Source: Alphaproteobacteria bacterium
GTDB lineage: Bacteria > Pseudomonadota > Alphaproteobacteria > Micropepsales > Micropepsaceae
Length of the DNA stretch: 7,208 nt
Assembly: GCA_003246795.1 (NCBI GenBank)
Contig: QKCS01000016.1
Location: 1 to 7,208, forward strand
Direction: 5' to 3'
Shown here: piece after piece, positions 1 to 6,869 of the stretch
Numbering within the stretch: position 1 is the first letter of the stretch
How the letters are laid out: each line of letters begins with the position of its first letter
Notes under the pieces: generated by a model
The model's database searches: none
What the model was told of the DNA's origin: nothing
The model's input: only the letters and a program-made list of their open reading frames with translations
Position numbers and translations under genes: made by a program

Positions 1-626
1 GCATGCGTTTGAGCCCAAATGGCGTTGCGCACGCGCGACAGGTCGGAGGCAAAGCCCTTCTGCGCAGTCATTTCATGCTCGATCTCATCGACGGTTCGCG
101 CGTGAAGGCTGGTCATTGTCTCTCGCAGCATGCGGTCGGCTGTCGCCGAACGCCGCCGGATTTCCGGGTGGACACGCGGGGCGTCTTTCGCCGTGCGCGT
201 TGTCAGATCCGCATCATCGCCGAGCGAGAACACAATGGCGGCATCCTCCCGGCGACCGGCGGCCTCCAGCGCGGCGCCCGCGAAAAGCGCTGGCCGGGCG
301 TCGCGCGGGTTGATGCGAAAAGCCCTCAGATAGGCGTCGATCGCGCCCTCCAGGTCACCCGCCTGTTCGCGCGCCGTGCCCAGGTTGAAATGAAACTCGG
401 CGTGAGCGGGGCGGAGGGCGACACACCGCTCGTATGAGGCGATCGCCTCCGGATAGCGCCGCGCTTGAAAGGCCAAACCGCCCAGGAAGCTGAGGGCCTC
501 GACGGCATTGGGATCGTGTCGCACGACGTCACGGAAAACCGACGCCGCCTCGTCTGTTCGGCCCGCCCGCGCAAGCGCCGTCGCACGCCCGATCAAAGGC
601 CGGATGTCTGCCGCGGATGACGCCAT
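1..626 (-). CDS. TPR protein, N-terminal part (possible aspartyl/asparaginyl beta-hydroxylase); runs off the left edge
   Basis: This leftward gene starts at ATG 626 and is still open at base 1, giving 208 codons. About four tetratricopeptide repeats fill residues 6-140; the clearest have the pattern LG.A....R..EAI.SYER...L.P (about 47-73) and NLG.A.E.AGDLEGAIDAY (81-99). After the repeats comes a charged stretch (VHPEIRRRSATADRML, then SLHARTVDEIE) ending in RVRNAIWAQTH (198-208). From memory, this kind of stretch precedes the catalytic domain of bacterial TPR-AspH proteins, Fe(II)/2-oxoglutarate enzymes that hydroxylate Asp or Asn. The catalytic residues lie outside the window, so the enzyme assignment is an inference; the TPR assignment is firm. 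It would act in the cytoplasm, as no signal peptide is visible. No clear Shine-Dalgarno precedes the ATG. It follows the receptor gene on the same strand, but a terminator separates them. A TPR-sulfotransferase is the main alternative. Confidence 0.7.
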   Translation of the reverse strand, partial: MASSAADIRPLIGRATALARAGRTDEAASVFRDVVRHDPNAVEALSFLGGLAFQARRYPEAIASYERCVALRPAHAEFHFNLGTAREQAGDLEGAIDAYLRAFRINPRDARPALFAGAALEAAGRREDAAIVFSLGDDADLTTRTAKDAPRVHPEIRRRSATADRMLRETMTSLHARTVDEIEHEMTAQKGFASDLSRVRNAIWAQTH

Positions 627-658
627 GGAACGAGCTTTCGCTGCCGTTCCAGCATAGC

Positions 659-688
659 AAAAAAAAGCGGCAGGCCGAGGCCTGCCGC
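659..688 (-). terminator. Rho-independent terminator after the TonB-dependent receptor
   Basis: The arms GCGGCAGGCC (667-676) and GGCCTGCCGC (679-688) are perfectly complementary around a two-base centre, so about 9 bp can pair over a tetraloop. Read leftward, the hairpin is followed directly by eight T residues (659-666). It starts 28 bases after the receptor stop codon. There is no T run on the other side, so it works only on the minus strand. It should largely separate the receptor transcript from the TPR gene that starts at 626. Confidence 0.9.
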
Positions 689-715
689 CGAAGTGTGTTA
701 ATCGTTCGCCGACAA

Positions 716-3700
716 TTACATGTCGACGGCGAGGCCCATGAACATCCAGCGGCCGCGCGCCTCGTAGATCTGAGGATACGTATTGCCGTTGCCGGTCGTA
801 CCCACGGTATCCGAAACAGGCGGGTCGTTGTCGAACACATTGTTCATGCCCAGACGAAGCCGCGAATTGAGCGGCAGCCCGATCGAAGCCGAGATATCGA
901 AGTAGTTCTCGGCATCGAACTCGTACTCGAGCTCGTTCGGCGCCCCGCCGTCCTTGGTCACTGACCCGTAGTAACGCCACGTGACGTTCAGGTCGGCATC
1001 CCACGGTGTCTGCCAGGTGGCGCGGAACCGGTGGCGCCATTCCGGGTTGACCGGCGAAACCGACGCATTACACCGGCCGGAGTGCAGGCCTGCGCAATCG
1101 TAGGGCGACGCGCCGGTCTGGATCCCGGGATCCGTGATGATCTCGTCGAGCCACGTGCCGATCAATTCGAGCCTCATGCCGCCCGAACCGTCCATACCGA
1201 CGTCGTCGAGGTCGAACCTGTACTGCGCGTTGATGTCCACGCCCGTCGTCTCGAGGCTACCGATATTGGTGTTCAAGTCCTCAACGCGGCCCGTACCGAT
1301 CCACAGCTGGCCGGTACCCGCGTTACGCACAATGCGATTACACGAAGCAAGATCGCCGCCGAAGTAGCAGGCGTTGATCGTGTTGACCGCACCCGTCGTC
1401 GAGATCGTGTCTGCGATCTCAATGTTGAACCAGTCGACCGACAAGACGAAGTTGTCGAAGAACGTCGGCGTGAAGACAAAGCCGATCGTCTTGGTGTCGC
1501 CGATTTCTGGGCTGAGCGCTGTATTGCCGCCCTGCAGGAAGTTGTACTGGCCCGCCGGGCTGTTCAAGCCCCCGGCCGTGGCCTGCGCCGCCGTGACCTG
1601 CCACGGGTTGACACCTTGGCAAGCCGCGACCGGCGCCGTGCCGTCCGTAGCGGGGTCGTTCAGGTCGCAAGGATCGTCGTCCATGTCGAACAGATTGAAG
1701 CCCTGCGCAGTGAACAACTCGATGATGTTCGCCGCCCTTACCGAACGCTGCTTGCTCGCGCGGAAGCGAATGTCGTCCGTAGGCGCCCACTCCGCGCCGA
1801 TCTTCCACGTGTCGGTCGTCGTACCACTGTCGTAGTCCGAATACCGATAAGCGAAGTCGATCGAGACCAGCTTGGCGAACTCTTGATCCTCGAGCAGCGG
1901 AACCTGCATTTCGCCGAAGTATTCGGCCACGTCCACCGAGCCCGTCAATCCGATCGTCGGGCCGCCCTGACCCGAAGCGTTGCCAGTCGCGAAGTTCTCG
2001 TCCGTCACGGACGTCAGATAGTCGCGGCGCCACTCAGCACCGAGCACGGCTTGCACCGGGCTCTCCGCCCAGGGGCTCTTCACGCCCCAAGTGCCGAGAT
2101 CGGCATTCATCGCAAACGTAGCGACGCGCTGATCGAGTGTCGCGCGTTGGAACAGCGGCACGTTGAGGTAGTCGATCGCCGCCTGCGTCACGCCACCGAT
2201 CTGGAAGATGTTCCAAGGCACGCAGTTCGGGTCGGTGCCGTTAAGCGTTGCTTGACAGATCGGCGCGTCGTCGGCGTTGCCCAGGATGCCGTCAGGCCCA
2301 GTATTGACGACATTGAGCGAACGGTTCAGACGCGTGACCGACAAGTCGTTCAAATAGGTCTGATTGTAACGGACCTTCGAGTATTGCAACGCCAGGTCGT
2401 AATCCAAACCGGGCACCACTTCGCCGCGGAACCCGCCGGACATACGGTAGGTCTCGAAGCCCAGATCCTGTTGACGCCCGCCGCCTTCGACATTGCGACG
2501 GCCGATATACATCGGAACGACCAAATTCGAGGCAATCGCCGCAGGCGTACAGCCCATCGCCGACAACTGCGCGGCCGAGAACGCGCCCGCGCCCGCGGCG
2601 CCGTTCAAGTACGGGTTACCGCAATTGATGGTGTTGGTGCTGAAGAAGTCGCCCGACGGGGCGATCTGCGAAATCGACGAATAGTCGGAGAACATGATGT
2701 CCAAGTAAGCTTCGACCTGCTCGTCGATCTGATAGTGCATGAACGCGCCGAGCGTGTAGGTCTCGTCCGGACGCTGGTAGAAGTTGAGCGGCCCGTAGTT
2801 GTATTGATCCAGCGCGGCGCTGAAGGGCCTAGCCACATTCGTCGGGATATCGATCGTGAAATCGTATCCGCCGGCGAAGTCGGTGAAGCGGCCTGCGTAG
2901 GACGTCGACGAACCGCCGCACGTCCAGTTGCCAGCCGCGTTCTGGTTGCCAAGTGCGCAAGCCGAATAGTCGCGGTCCCGCTGCAGGATCTGGTCGTTCG
3001 ACCGGTAGCCGATATACGCCGTGATGTTGCCGGTCCCGTCCGAGTTGCTCACGCCCATCACGCCGGTGATCTGCTTGGAGATACCGTCATCGACGTCATC
3101 GGGCGGCAATTGGAACTGCGCCGGGTTCGTCGCTGCGCGAGCAGCGATGACCGCACGCAAGTTGCCCGTCCCGTCAAAGTCGTTGTGGTGCGAGTAGTAT
3201 CCGTACTGGGCGTCGATATTCACGCCCTCGTAGTCCTTCCGCATGATGAAGTTGACGACGCCCGACAGCGCGTCCGAACCGTAAACGGCCGAAGCGCCGC
3301 CCGTCAGCACTTCAACGCGGTCGACAAGTTGGCTCGGGATCCCGTTGACGTCACCCGCAGAGTTGAAGGGGTTGCCGTAGGGCAAGCGACGACCGTTGAT
3401 CAAAACCAGCGTACGGGCCGAACCGAGGCCGCGCAGGTTGATGTTGGCGCTGCCGGTCGCACCGTTCGAGACCGTCGAGTTTTGCGCGGCGAAGACTTGA
3501 GGAAGTTCGTTGGCGAGGTCCTCAAGTCGCGTCACGCCCTGGGTGTCGACGTCCTCTGAGGTGACCTGCGTCACCGGGCTGGTCGTGACCAGGTTCTTTT
3601 GCGGGATGCGAGTACCCGTAACCGTCACCTTCTCGACGGTTTCGGCTTCGTCCTGAGCAAAGGCCGCCGGCGCCAAGCCGATGGACAGTGCCGAAGCGGC

Positions 3701-3766
3701 GCCGCCCATGAACAAAAGATTACGAAACGTTGCGTATTGTTTAGACTCGCTGCGCACGACCACCAT
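716..3766 (-). CDS. TonB-dependent outer-membrane receptor
   Basis: This is an outer-membrane active transporter that takes up a ligand using TonB/ExbBD energy. Numbered from a possible TTG at 3778 (1020 aa), it has a signal peptide with a hydrophobic core at about 20-38 and a likely cut after AFA (41). A TonB-box-like VEKVTVTGTRI follows at 48-58. The plug domain comes next, with NINLRGLGSARTLVLINGRR, QLVDRVEVLTGGASAVYGSD and GVVNFIMRK. The rest is a beta-barrel ending in LRLGMNNVFDNDPPV and a last strand RGRWMFMGLAVDM. Length is normal to large for the family. The start is uncertain: TTG 3778, ATG 3766 (used here; 1016 aa) or GTG 3757. GTG 3757 has the best-spaced Shine-Dalgarno (AAGAGGG). 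Twelve cysteines form six local pairs in predicted extracellular loops. No haem, cobalamin or siderophore partner gene is adjacent, so the substrate is unknown. The context suggests a link to the divergent modification operon. Confidence 0.95.
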   Translation of the reverse strand: MVVVRSESKQYATFRNLLFMGGAASALSIGLAPAAFAQDEAETVEKVTVTGTRIPQKNLVTTSPVTQVTSEDVDTQGVTRLEDLANELPQVFAAQNSTVSNGATGSANINLRGLGSARTLVLINGRRLPYGNPFNSAGDVNGIPSQLVDRVEVLTGGASAVYGSDALSGVVNFIMRKDYEGVNIDAQYGYYSHHNDFDGTGNLRAVIAARAATNPAQFQLPPDDVDDGISKQITGVMGVSNSDGTGNITAYIGYRSNDQILQRDRDYSACALGNQNAAGNWTCGGSSTSYAGRFTDFAGGYDFTIDIPTNVARPFSAALDQYNYGPLNFYQRPDETYTLGAFMHYQIDEQVEAYLDIMFSDYSSISQIAPSGDFFSTNTINCGNPYLNGAAGAGAFSAAQLSAMGCTPAAIASNLVVPMYIGRRNVEGGGRQQDLGFETYRMSGGFRGEVVPGLDYDLALQYSKVRYNQTYLNDLSVTRLNRSLNVVNTGPDGILGNADDAPICQATLNGTDPNCVPWNIFQIGGVTQAAIDYLNVPLFQRATLDQRVATFAMNADLGTWGVKSPWAESPVQAVLGAEWRRDYLTSVTDENFATGNASGQGGPTIGLTGSVDVAEYFGEMQVPLLEDQEFAKLVSIDFAYRYSDYDSGTTTDTWKIGAEWAPTDDIRFRASKQRSVRAANIIELFTAQGFNLFDMDDDPCDLNDPATDGTAPVAACQGVNPWQVTAAQATAGGLNSPAGQYNFLQGGNTALSPEIGDTKTIGFVFTPTFFDNFVLSVDWFNIEIADTISTTGAVNTINACYFGGDLASCNRIVRNAGTGQLWIGTGRVEDLNTNIGSLETTGVDINAQYRFDLDDVGMDGSGGMRLELIGTWLDEIITDPGIQTGASPYDCAGLHSGRCNASVSPVNPEWRHRFRATWQTPWDADLNVTWRYYGSVTKDGGAPNELEYEFDAENYFDISASIGLPLNSRLRLGMNNVFDNDPPVSDTVGTTGNGNTYPQIYEARGRWMFMGLAVDM

Positions 3767-3815
3767 CCCTCTTGTCAACAGGTCTCATGTTTGAGCCCGG
3801 AAGGACGGATTGACG

Positions 3816-3830
3816 CCGGTTTCTGACCGG
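3816..3830. repeat. Small inverted repeat CCGGT-N5-ACCGG
   Basis: Two perfect 5-base arms (3816-3820 and 3826-3830) flank five bases. The repeat lies about 50 bases upstream of the receptor start codon, inside its probable 5' leader, so it could be an operator or a small leader hairpin. Arms this short can arise by chance in GC-rich DNA. Confidence 0.35.
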
Positions 3831-3916
3831 ATTTTCCCCATCTCGCCCCCCATAACCCCTAACGGACTCCACCCTCGGCCCCCATGCCGAGTCTGGCCCC
3901 AGTCCGCACTGGCACA

Positions 3917-3946
3917 ACCGTAAGTGCCCTAACTGGCCCGAGTCAA
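3917..3946 (-). promoter_or_regulatory. Candidate promoter for the TonB-dependent receptor
   Basis: Read leftward there is a TTGACT (-35-like, 3946-3941), an 18-base spacer, and TACGGT (-10-like, 3922-3917). The -35 matches five of six consensus bases and the -10 only three of six. The -10 sits in the loop of a GGCAC/GTGCC dyad (3911-3928) that could be a repressor site. It would give a leader of roughly 140 bases. Alphaproteobacterial promoters are loosely conserved, so this is tentative. Confidence 0.25.
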
Positions 3947-4016
3947 TTAATTCACCGTGCCAAATCGGCCGAAAATCGTGTCAAACGGGACGTGAAGTAT
4001 CCAATTGTCCGGTTAG

Positions 4017-4046
4017 TGTCACTCTGTTGTCACGCTATGTGCAACA
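4017..4046. promoter_or_regulatory. Candidate operator: TGTCAC direct repeat plus TGTTG/CAACA dyad
   Basis: TGTCAC occurs at 4017-4022 and 4028-4033, 11 bases apart, about one helical turn. The second copy lies inside a dyad with left arm TGTTG-t-CAC (4025-4033) and right arm GTGCAACA (4039-4046), eight pairs with one bulged base and a five-base centre. It lies 94 to 123 bases upstream of the sulfotransferase start, a suitable place for a regulator. No known consensus was recognised. Confidence 0.35.
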
Positions 4047-4139
4047 GTAGGGCGATGAAGAAATCGGCAGGCCAAAAAAGTTAGTCTTATTGGCAGCTAA
4101 GCCCTTGATTAGGTCTGGTCAAGCCATCGGAATTCGCCC

Positions 4140-5606
4140 GTGACGCGACGCCATCCAGCTCAGCCCTATATCCGCCAGGCGGAAGACTTCCGCCTCCGCG
4201 GCAGGCTCCCTGAGGCAGCGGCCGTCTATGCCGGCCTATTGACGAAATGGCCGGATTTGCCCGACAGTTGGTACAACCTAGCGTTGATTCAGCGTCAGTT
4301 GGGCCGCTTCGACGAAGCCCTGGCGTCCTATCGGCAAGCTCTGGATCGCGGCGCGTCTTCGCCTGAGGAGGTCCACCTCAACCGCGGCGTCATCTACTCC
4401 GACCATCTCCGACGTGACGCCGAGGCCGAGGCCGAACTTGAGACCGCGCTGAAACTCAATCCGAACTATGTCCCCGCGCTTCTCAATCTCGCTAATCTGA
4501 GGGAACAGCACGGAAATAAGAATGCGGCGCTGGCGCTCTATGAGCGGATTCTGACGCACGATCGACGTTGCCACGAAGCGTTGGCCCGCTTCGCCAGCCT
4601 GAGGTCGGCGCAGAGCGCGCAAGACCCGCTTGTCGACGATCTTCGGCAGGCGATCTCGGTGGCCGCCGCGCCCGACGATAAGGCGAGCCTCGGATTTGCC
4701 CTAGGCAAGATCCTGAACGATTGCGCGGCCTACGACGACGCCTTCGAAGCCTTTGCCGCCGCCAATCGGTGCAGCCGCCAGAGTGCCGTCCGAATGGCGC
4801 CCTACGACCAAAGGCGCCACGAACGCTACATCGACGATATCATGAAAGCGTTTCCGAGCAGCGCTCAGGCCCGGGAGACGTCAACGACGGAAGCGCCCAT
4901 CTTCATTTGCGGCATGTTCCGCTCGGGCTCGACATTGGTGGAGCAGGTGCTGGCAAGCCATCCGAACGTCACGTCGGGAGGCGAACTCAACCTGATCCCG
5001 GCACTGGCGCACTCCGACTTCGCGCCCTTTCCGGCTGCGATGGCGCAGGCGTCCACGGCCAAGCTGGCGAACGCGGCAGAGCGGTATCGCAACCGCGTGG
5101 CCCAGATGTTTCCGTCCGCCAAACGCCTCACCGACAAGCGTCCGGACAATTTCCTCTATGTCGGCCTGATCAAGGCTCTGTTCCCGAACGCGCGCATCGT
5201 GAACACCGTGCGTAATCCGCTGGACAACTGCTTGTCCGTCTATTTTCTCCATCTTGATCACGGCATGCCGTATGCGCTCGATCTGATGGACACGGCGCAC
5301 TACTACCGCCAATACCGCCGGCTGACGACGCACTGGAAGTCGCTGTTTGGTCCGGACATTTTTGACTTCGACTACGATGAGTTCGTCCGCGACCCGCGAC
5401 CGGTCGCCGAACGCCTGCTCGCGTTCTGCGGTTTGGAGTGGGACGATGCCTGCTTGTCGTTCCATCGAACGAAAAACCCCGTCAGGACGGAGAGCGTCTG
5501 GCAGGTTCGCGAGCCGCTCTACCAGCGTGCGTCGGGACGCTGGCACCACTACGCCAAGCATCTCGACCAAGTTCGCGCGTATCTCGCGGACCTCGAGGCG
5601 CGTTAG
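4140..5606 (+). CDS. TPR-containing sulfotransferase (TPST-like residue layout)
   Basis: The protein has 488 residues and starts at GTG 4140; only a weak GGA lies upstream. The N-terminal half carries about four tetratricopeptide repeats (10-146), for example WYNLALIQRQLGRFDEALASY and ALLNLANLREQHGNKNAALALY. The C-terminal half is a PAPS-dependent sulfotransferase of the Sulfotransfer_3 type. Its 5'-phosphosulfate loop is GMFRSGST (258-265) and its 3'-phosphate site is VRNPLDNCLS with Arg358 and Ser366. Glu282 and Lys333 fall where tyrosylprotein sulfotransferases have their catalytic Glu and Lys. The end motif VREPLYQRASGRWHHY is typical of the family. The enzyme moves sulfate from PAPS to a hydroxyl; the acceptor is unknown, and the TPRs probably bind a protein partner. 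No signal peptide or membrane segment is seen. It is the first gene of a rightward operon. After its TAG stop the same frame stays open to the next gene. Confidence 0.9.
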   Translation: MTRRHPAQPYIRQAEDFRLRGRLPEAAAVYAGLLTKWPDLPDSWYNLALIQRQLGRFDEALASYRQALDRGASSPEEVHLNRGVIYSDHLRRDAEAEAELETALKLNPNYVPALLNLANLREQHGNKNAALALYERILTHDRRCHEALARFASLRSAQSAQDPLVDDLRQAISVAAAPDDKASLGFALGKILNDCAAYDDAFEAFAAANRCSRQSAVRMAPYDQRRHERYIDDIMKAFPSSAQARETSTTEAPIFICGMFRSGSTLVEQVLASHPNVTSGGELNLIPALAHSDFAPFPAAMAQASTAKLANAAERYRNRVAQMFPSAKRLTDKRPDNFLYVGLIKALFPNARIVNTVRNPLDNCLSVYFLHLDHGMPYALDLMDTAHYYRQYRRLTTHWKSLFGPDIFDFDYDEFVRDPRPVAERLLAFCGLEWDDACLSFHRTKNPVRTESVWQVREPLYQRASGRWHHYAKHLDQVRAYLADLEAR

Positions 5607-5612
5607 GCGTTC

Positions 5613-5666
5613 ATGGTGAAGGACGCTTCGATTGGCCGTTTGCTCGACCTTGGGATGCGCGGATGA
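5613..5666 (+). other. 17-codon ORF filling the gap before the oxygenase gene (doubtful)
   Basis: ATG 5613 to TGA 5666 encodes MVKDASIGRLLDLGMRG. It is in the same frame as the upstream sulfotransferase, beginning two codons after its TAG, and its TGA overlaps the next gene's ATG as ATGA. It could couple translation of the two genes, or be a remnant C-terminal tail of the sulfotransferase. An AGGCG overlapping the TAG lies only three bases before the ATG, which is poor spacing. No family is recognised, and it may be chance. Confidence 0.2.
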
Positions 5667-6856
5667 TATCAAACCGCATGGTCACCTTCGCCGATTTCAT
5701 CGCGCCGTTCGACCCTGTCGAATTCAAAGCGAAGTACTATGGAAAGAAGCCGCTCCACATTCGCGCGAACGGCCGCGCGCTCGACAACCCGCTGCCATGG
5801 CCGCGCTTCAACGAGATCTTGGGAATATCGCCTTATTGGAACGAAGAGACGCTGAAGGTCTTCTACAAAAGCCGCCTGGCGCTCCGGGAAAACTATTGCG
5901 ACGTTTCCGATGTTGCCGACGGCGGCAAGGCGCCCGCCGATCCGCGTAAAGTCAAGGCGTTGCTGGGCTTTGGAGCGAGCCTCGTCGCCAACCACATCCA
6001 TCGCGTAAGCCCGGAGGTCGCGGCGATCTCGCGACTGCTGCAACGGGAGTTCGGCGCGAGTGCCGGCGCCAACGTCTATTGTTCGTTCAAGCACATCCAG
6101 GCGTTCAGCACGCACTTCGATTTGCACGACGTCTTCGCCTATCAGGCCGAAGGCGAGAAGCTCTGGCATGTTTACGAGGCCCGGGCTGACAATCCGATCG
6201 CGCCGGTGCCGCCCGGCGATGAGGCCGAGAAGTGGTTGATCGACAGTCGTGGCAAGTTGCTGTTCGAAGTGGTCATGAAGCCCGGCGACATTCTCTATCT
6301 GCCGCGCGGCCAGTATCACGACGCTGTTACGGGCGACGACGCGTCGCTTCACGTGACGTACTGGGTCAAACCGCCGAACGGGCTCTCGCTGTTCAAACTC
6401 CTGGAGACCGCTGCGACATCGGAGAGTGCGTTCAGAGCGTACCTGCCGGACGCCAACGACGCCGCGGCGTTGAAGGAGCATCTGGGTCAACTGTCCCGAC
6501 ATATCGACCGGCTGATCAGCTCGCCGTCCTTTGCGATCGATGTGCTGAACCATCAGCGCAGCTTCAGAAGTGCGCCGGCAAACTTCGAACTGCCGGCACT
6601 CAAGCGGCCGCAATTCTATTCGACGGCCAAGCGGGGCCGCGTCGCCCGCAAGCCCGAGGGGTTCGTGGCGGTCATCGATCGATCGGAGGTCCCCCTCGGC
6701 GCGACGGGGTCCGCCGTCGCGTGGCTGTTGCAGCAGCGGATGTTTTCCTTCGACGATTTGCTCGCCCGCCATCCCTTCATCGAAGAAGGCGAAATCCGGG
6801 GCGTCCTTCAGCAATTCGTCAAAATGGGCGTGATCGTCGAAACGGACATGCGCTGA
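5663..6856 (+). CDS. JmjC/cupin 2-oxoglutarate oxygenase, ribosomal-oxygenase (ROX) type
   Basis: This 397-residue protein resembles bacterial RoxA/YcfD and human MINA53/NO66, Fe(II)/2-oxoglutarate enzymes that hydroxylate Arg or His side chains. The N-terminus (YYGKKPLHIR) is typical of the family. The metal triad is His151-x-Asp153 (HFDLHDVF) and His219 (YLPRGQYHDA). Lys166 sits 15 residues after the first His, where YcfD has Arg140 and NO66 has Lys355 for binding 2-oxoglutarate. The C-terminal 45 residues (WLLQQRMFSFDDLLARHPFI onward) look like the winged-helix domain of this family. The start is ATG 5663, with GGGA seven bases upstream; a longer open frame back to 5438 only overlaps the sulfotransferase. 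The gene lies 56 bases after the sulfotransferase and 13 before the next gene. The context points to a target other than ribosomal protein L16, but the substrate cannot be read from the sequence. Confidence 0.88.
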   Translation: MISNRMVTFADFIAPFDPVEFKAKYYGKKPLHIRANGRALDNPLPWPRFNEILGISPYWNEETLKVFYKSRLALRENYCDVSDVADGGKAPADPRKVKALLGFGASLVANHIHRVSPEVAAISRLLQREFGASAGANVYCSFKHIQAFSTHFDLHDVFAYQAEGEKLWHVYEARADNPIAPVPPGDEAEKWLIDSRGKLLFEVVMKPGDILYLPRGQYHDAVTGDDASLHVTYWVKPPNGLSLFKLLETAATSESAFRAYLPDANDAAALKEHLGQLSRHIDRLISSPSFAIDVLNHQRSFRSAPANFELPALKRPQFYSTAKRGRVARKPEGFVAVIDRSEVPLGATGSAVAWLLQQRMFSFDDLLARHPFIEEGEIRGVLQQFVKMGVIVETDMR

Positions 6857-6859
6857 GGA
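6855..6859 (+). promoter_or_regulatory. Ribosome binding site overlapping the oxygenase stop codon
   Basis: GAGGA shares two bases with the TGA stop (6854-6856) and lies ten bases before GTG 6870. This supports the GTG as the start of the third gene and suggests that translation of the two genes is coupled. Confidence 0.6.
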
Positions 6860-6869
6860 CTGCGAACGG

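Larger units (their letters stand above)
3767..4139. promoter_or_regulatory. Divergent intergenic region between the receptor and the sulfotransferase operon
   Basis: These roughly 370 bases hold no convincing gene and must contain the promoters of both blocks. The right half (about 3940-4139) is clearly more AT-rich than the genes. Several short dyads are present: CCGGT/ACCGG at 3816-3830, GGCAC/GTGCC at 3911-3928, and TGTTG..CAC/GTGCAACA at 4025-4046. The hexamer TGTCAC is repeated 11 bases apart at 4017 and 4028. No clean -35/-10 pair was found for the rightward operon. The open frame at 3884-4084 is judged non-coding. Confidence 0.7.

Noticed and set aside
1031..3559. An 842-codon open frame on the plus strand opposite the receptor
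   Set aside because: It lies wholly antisense to the receptor, which has clear family motifs throughout. Its Arg/Val/Asp-rich translation has no recognisable domain. Long antisense frames are common opposite GC-rich genes.
3743..3778. A perfect TTGACA on the minus strand at 3778-3773, considered as a -35 box
   Set aside because: The hexamer at 17-base spacing is GCGCAG, not -10-like, and transcription would begin inside the coding region. It is better explained as a chance match at the possible TTG start.
4053..4066. A CGAT/ATCG mini-hairpin before an A-rich stretch, considered as a terminator or small RNA end
   Set aside because: The four-base arms are too weak, and the following run is A on the plus strand and not T.
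3884..4084. A 66-codon plus-strand ORF in the intergenic region, considered as a precursor peptide
   Set aside because: There is no Shine-Dalgarno before the ATG, its third-position base use is far less GC-rich than in the real genes, and it has no leader/core pattern. It also overlaps the likely operator.
5438..5662. Upstream extension of the oxygenase reading frame
   Set aside because: It overlaps the sulfotransferase out of frame, and family homology begins only after ATG 5663, which has its own ribosome binding site.
4881..5672. A 263-codon open frame on the minus strand
   Set aside because: It is antisense to the sulfotransferase, with no motif and no ribosome binding site that stands out.
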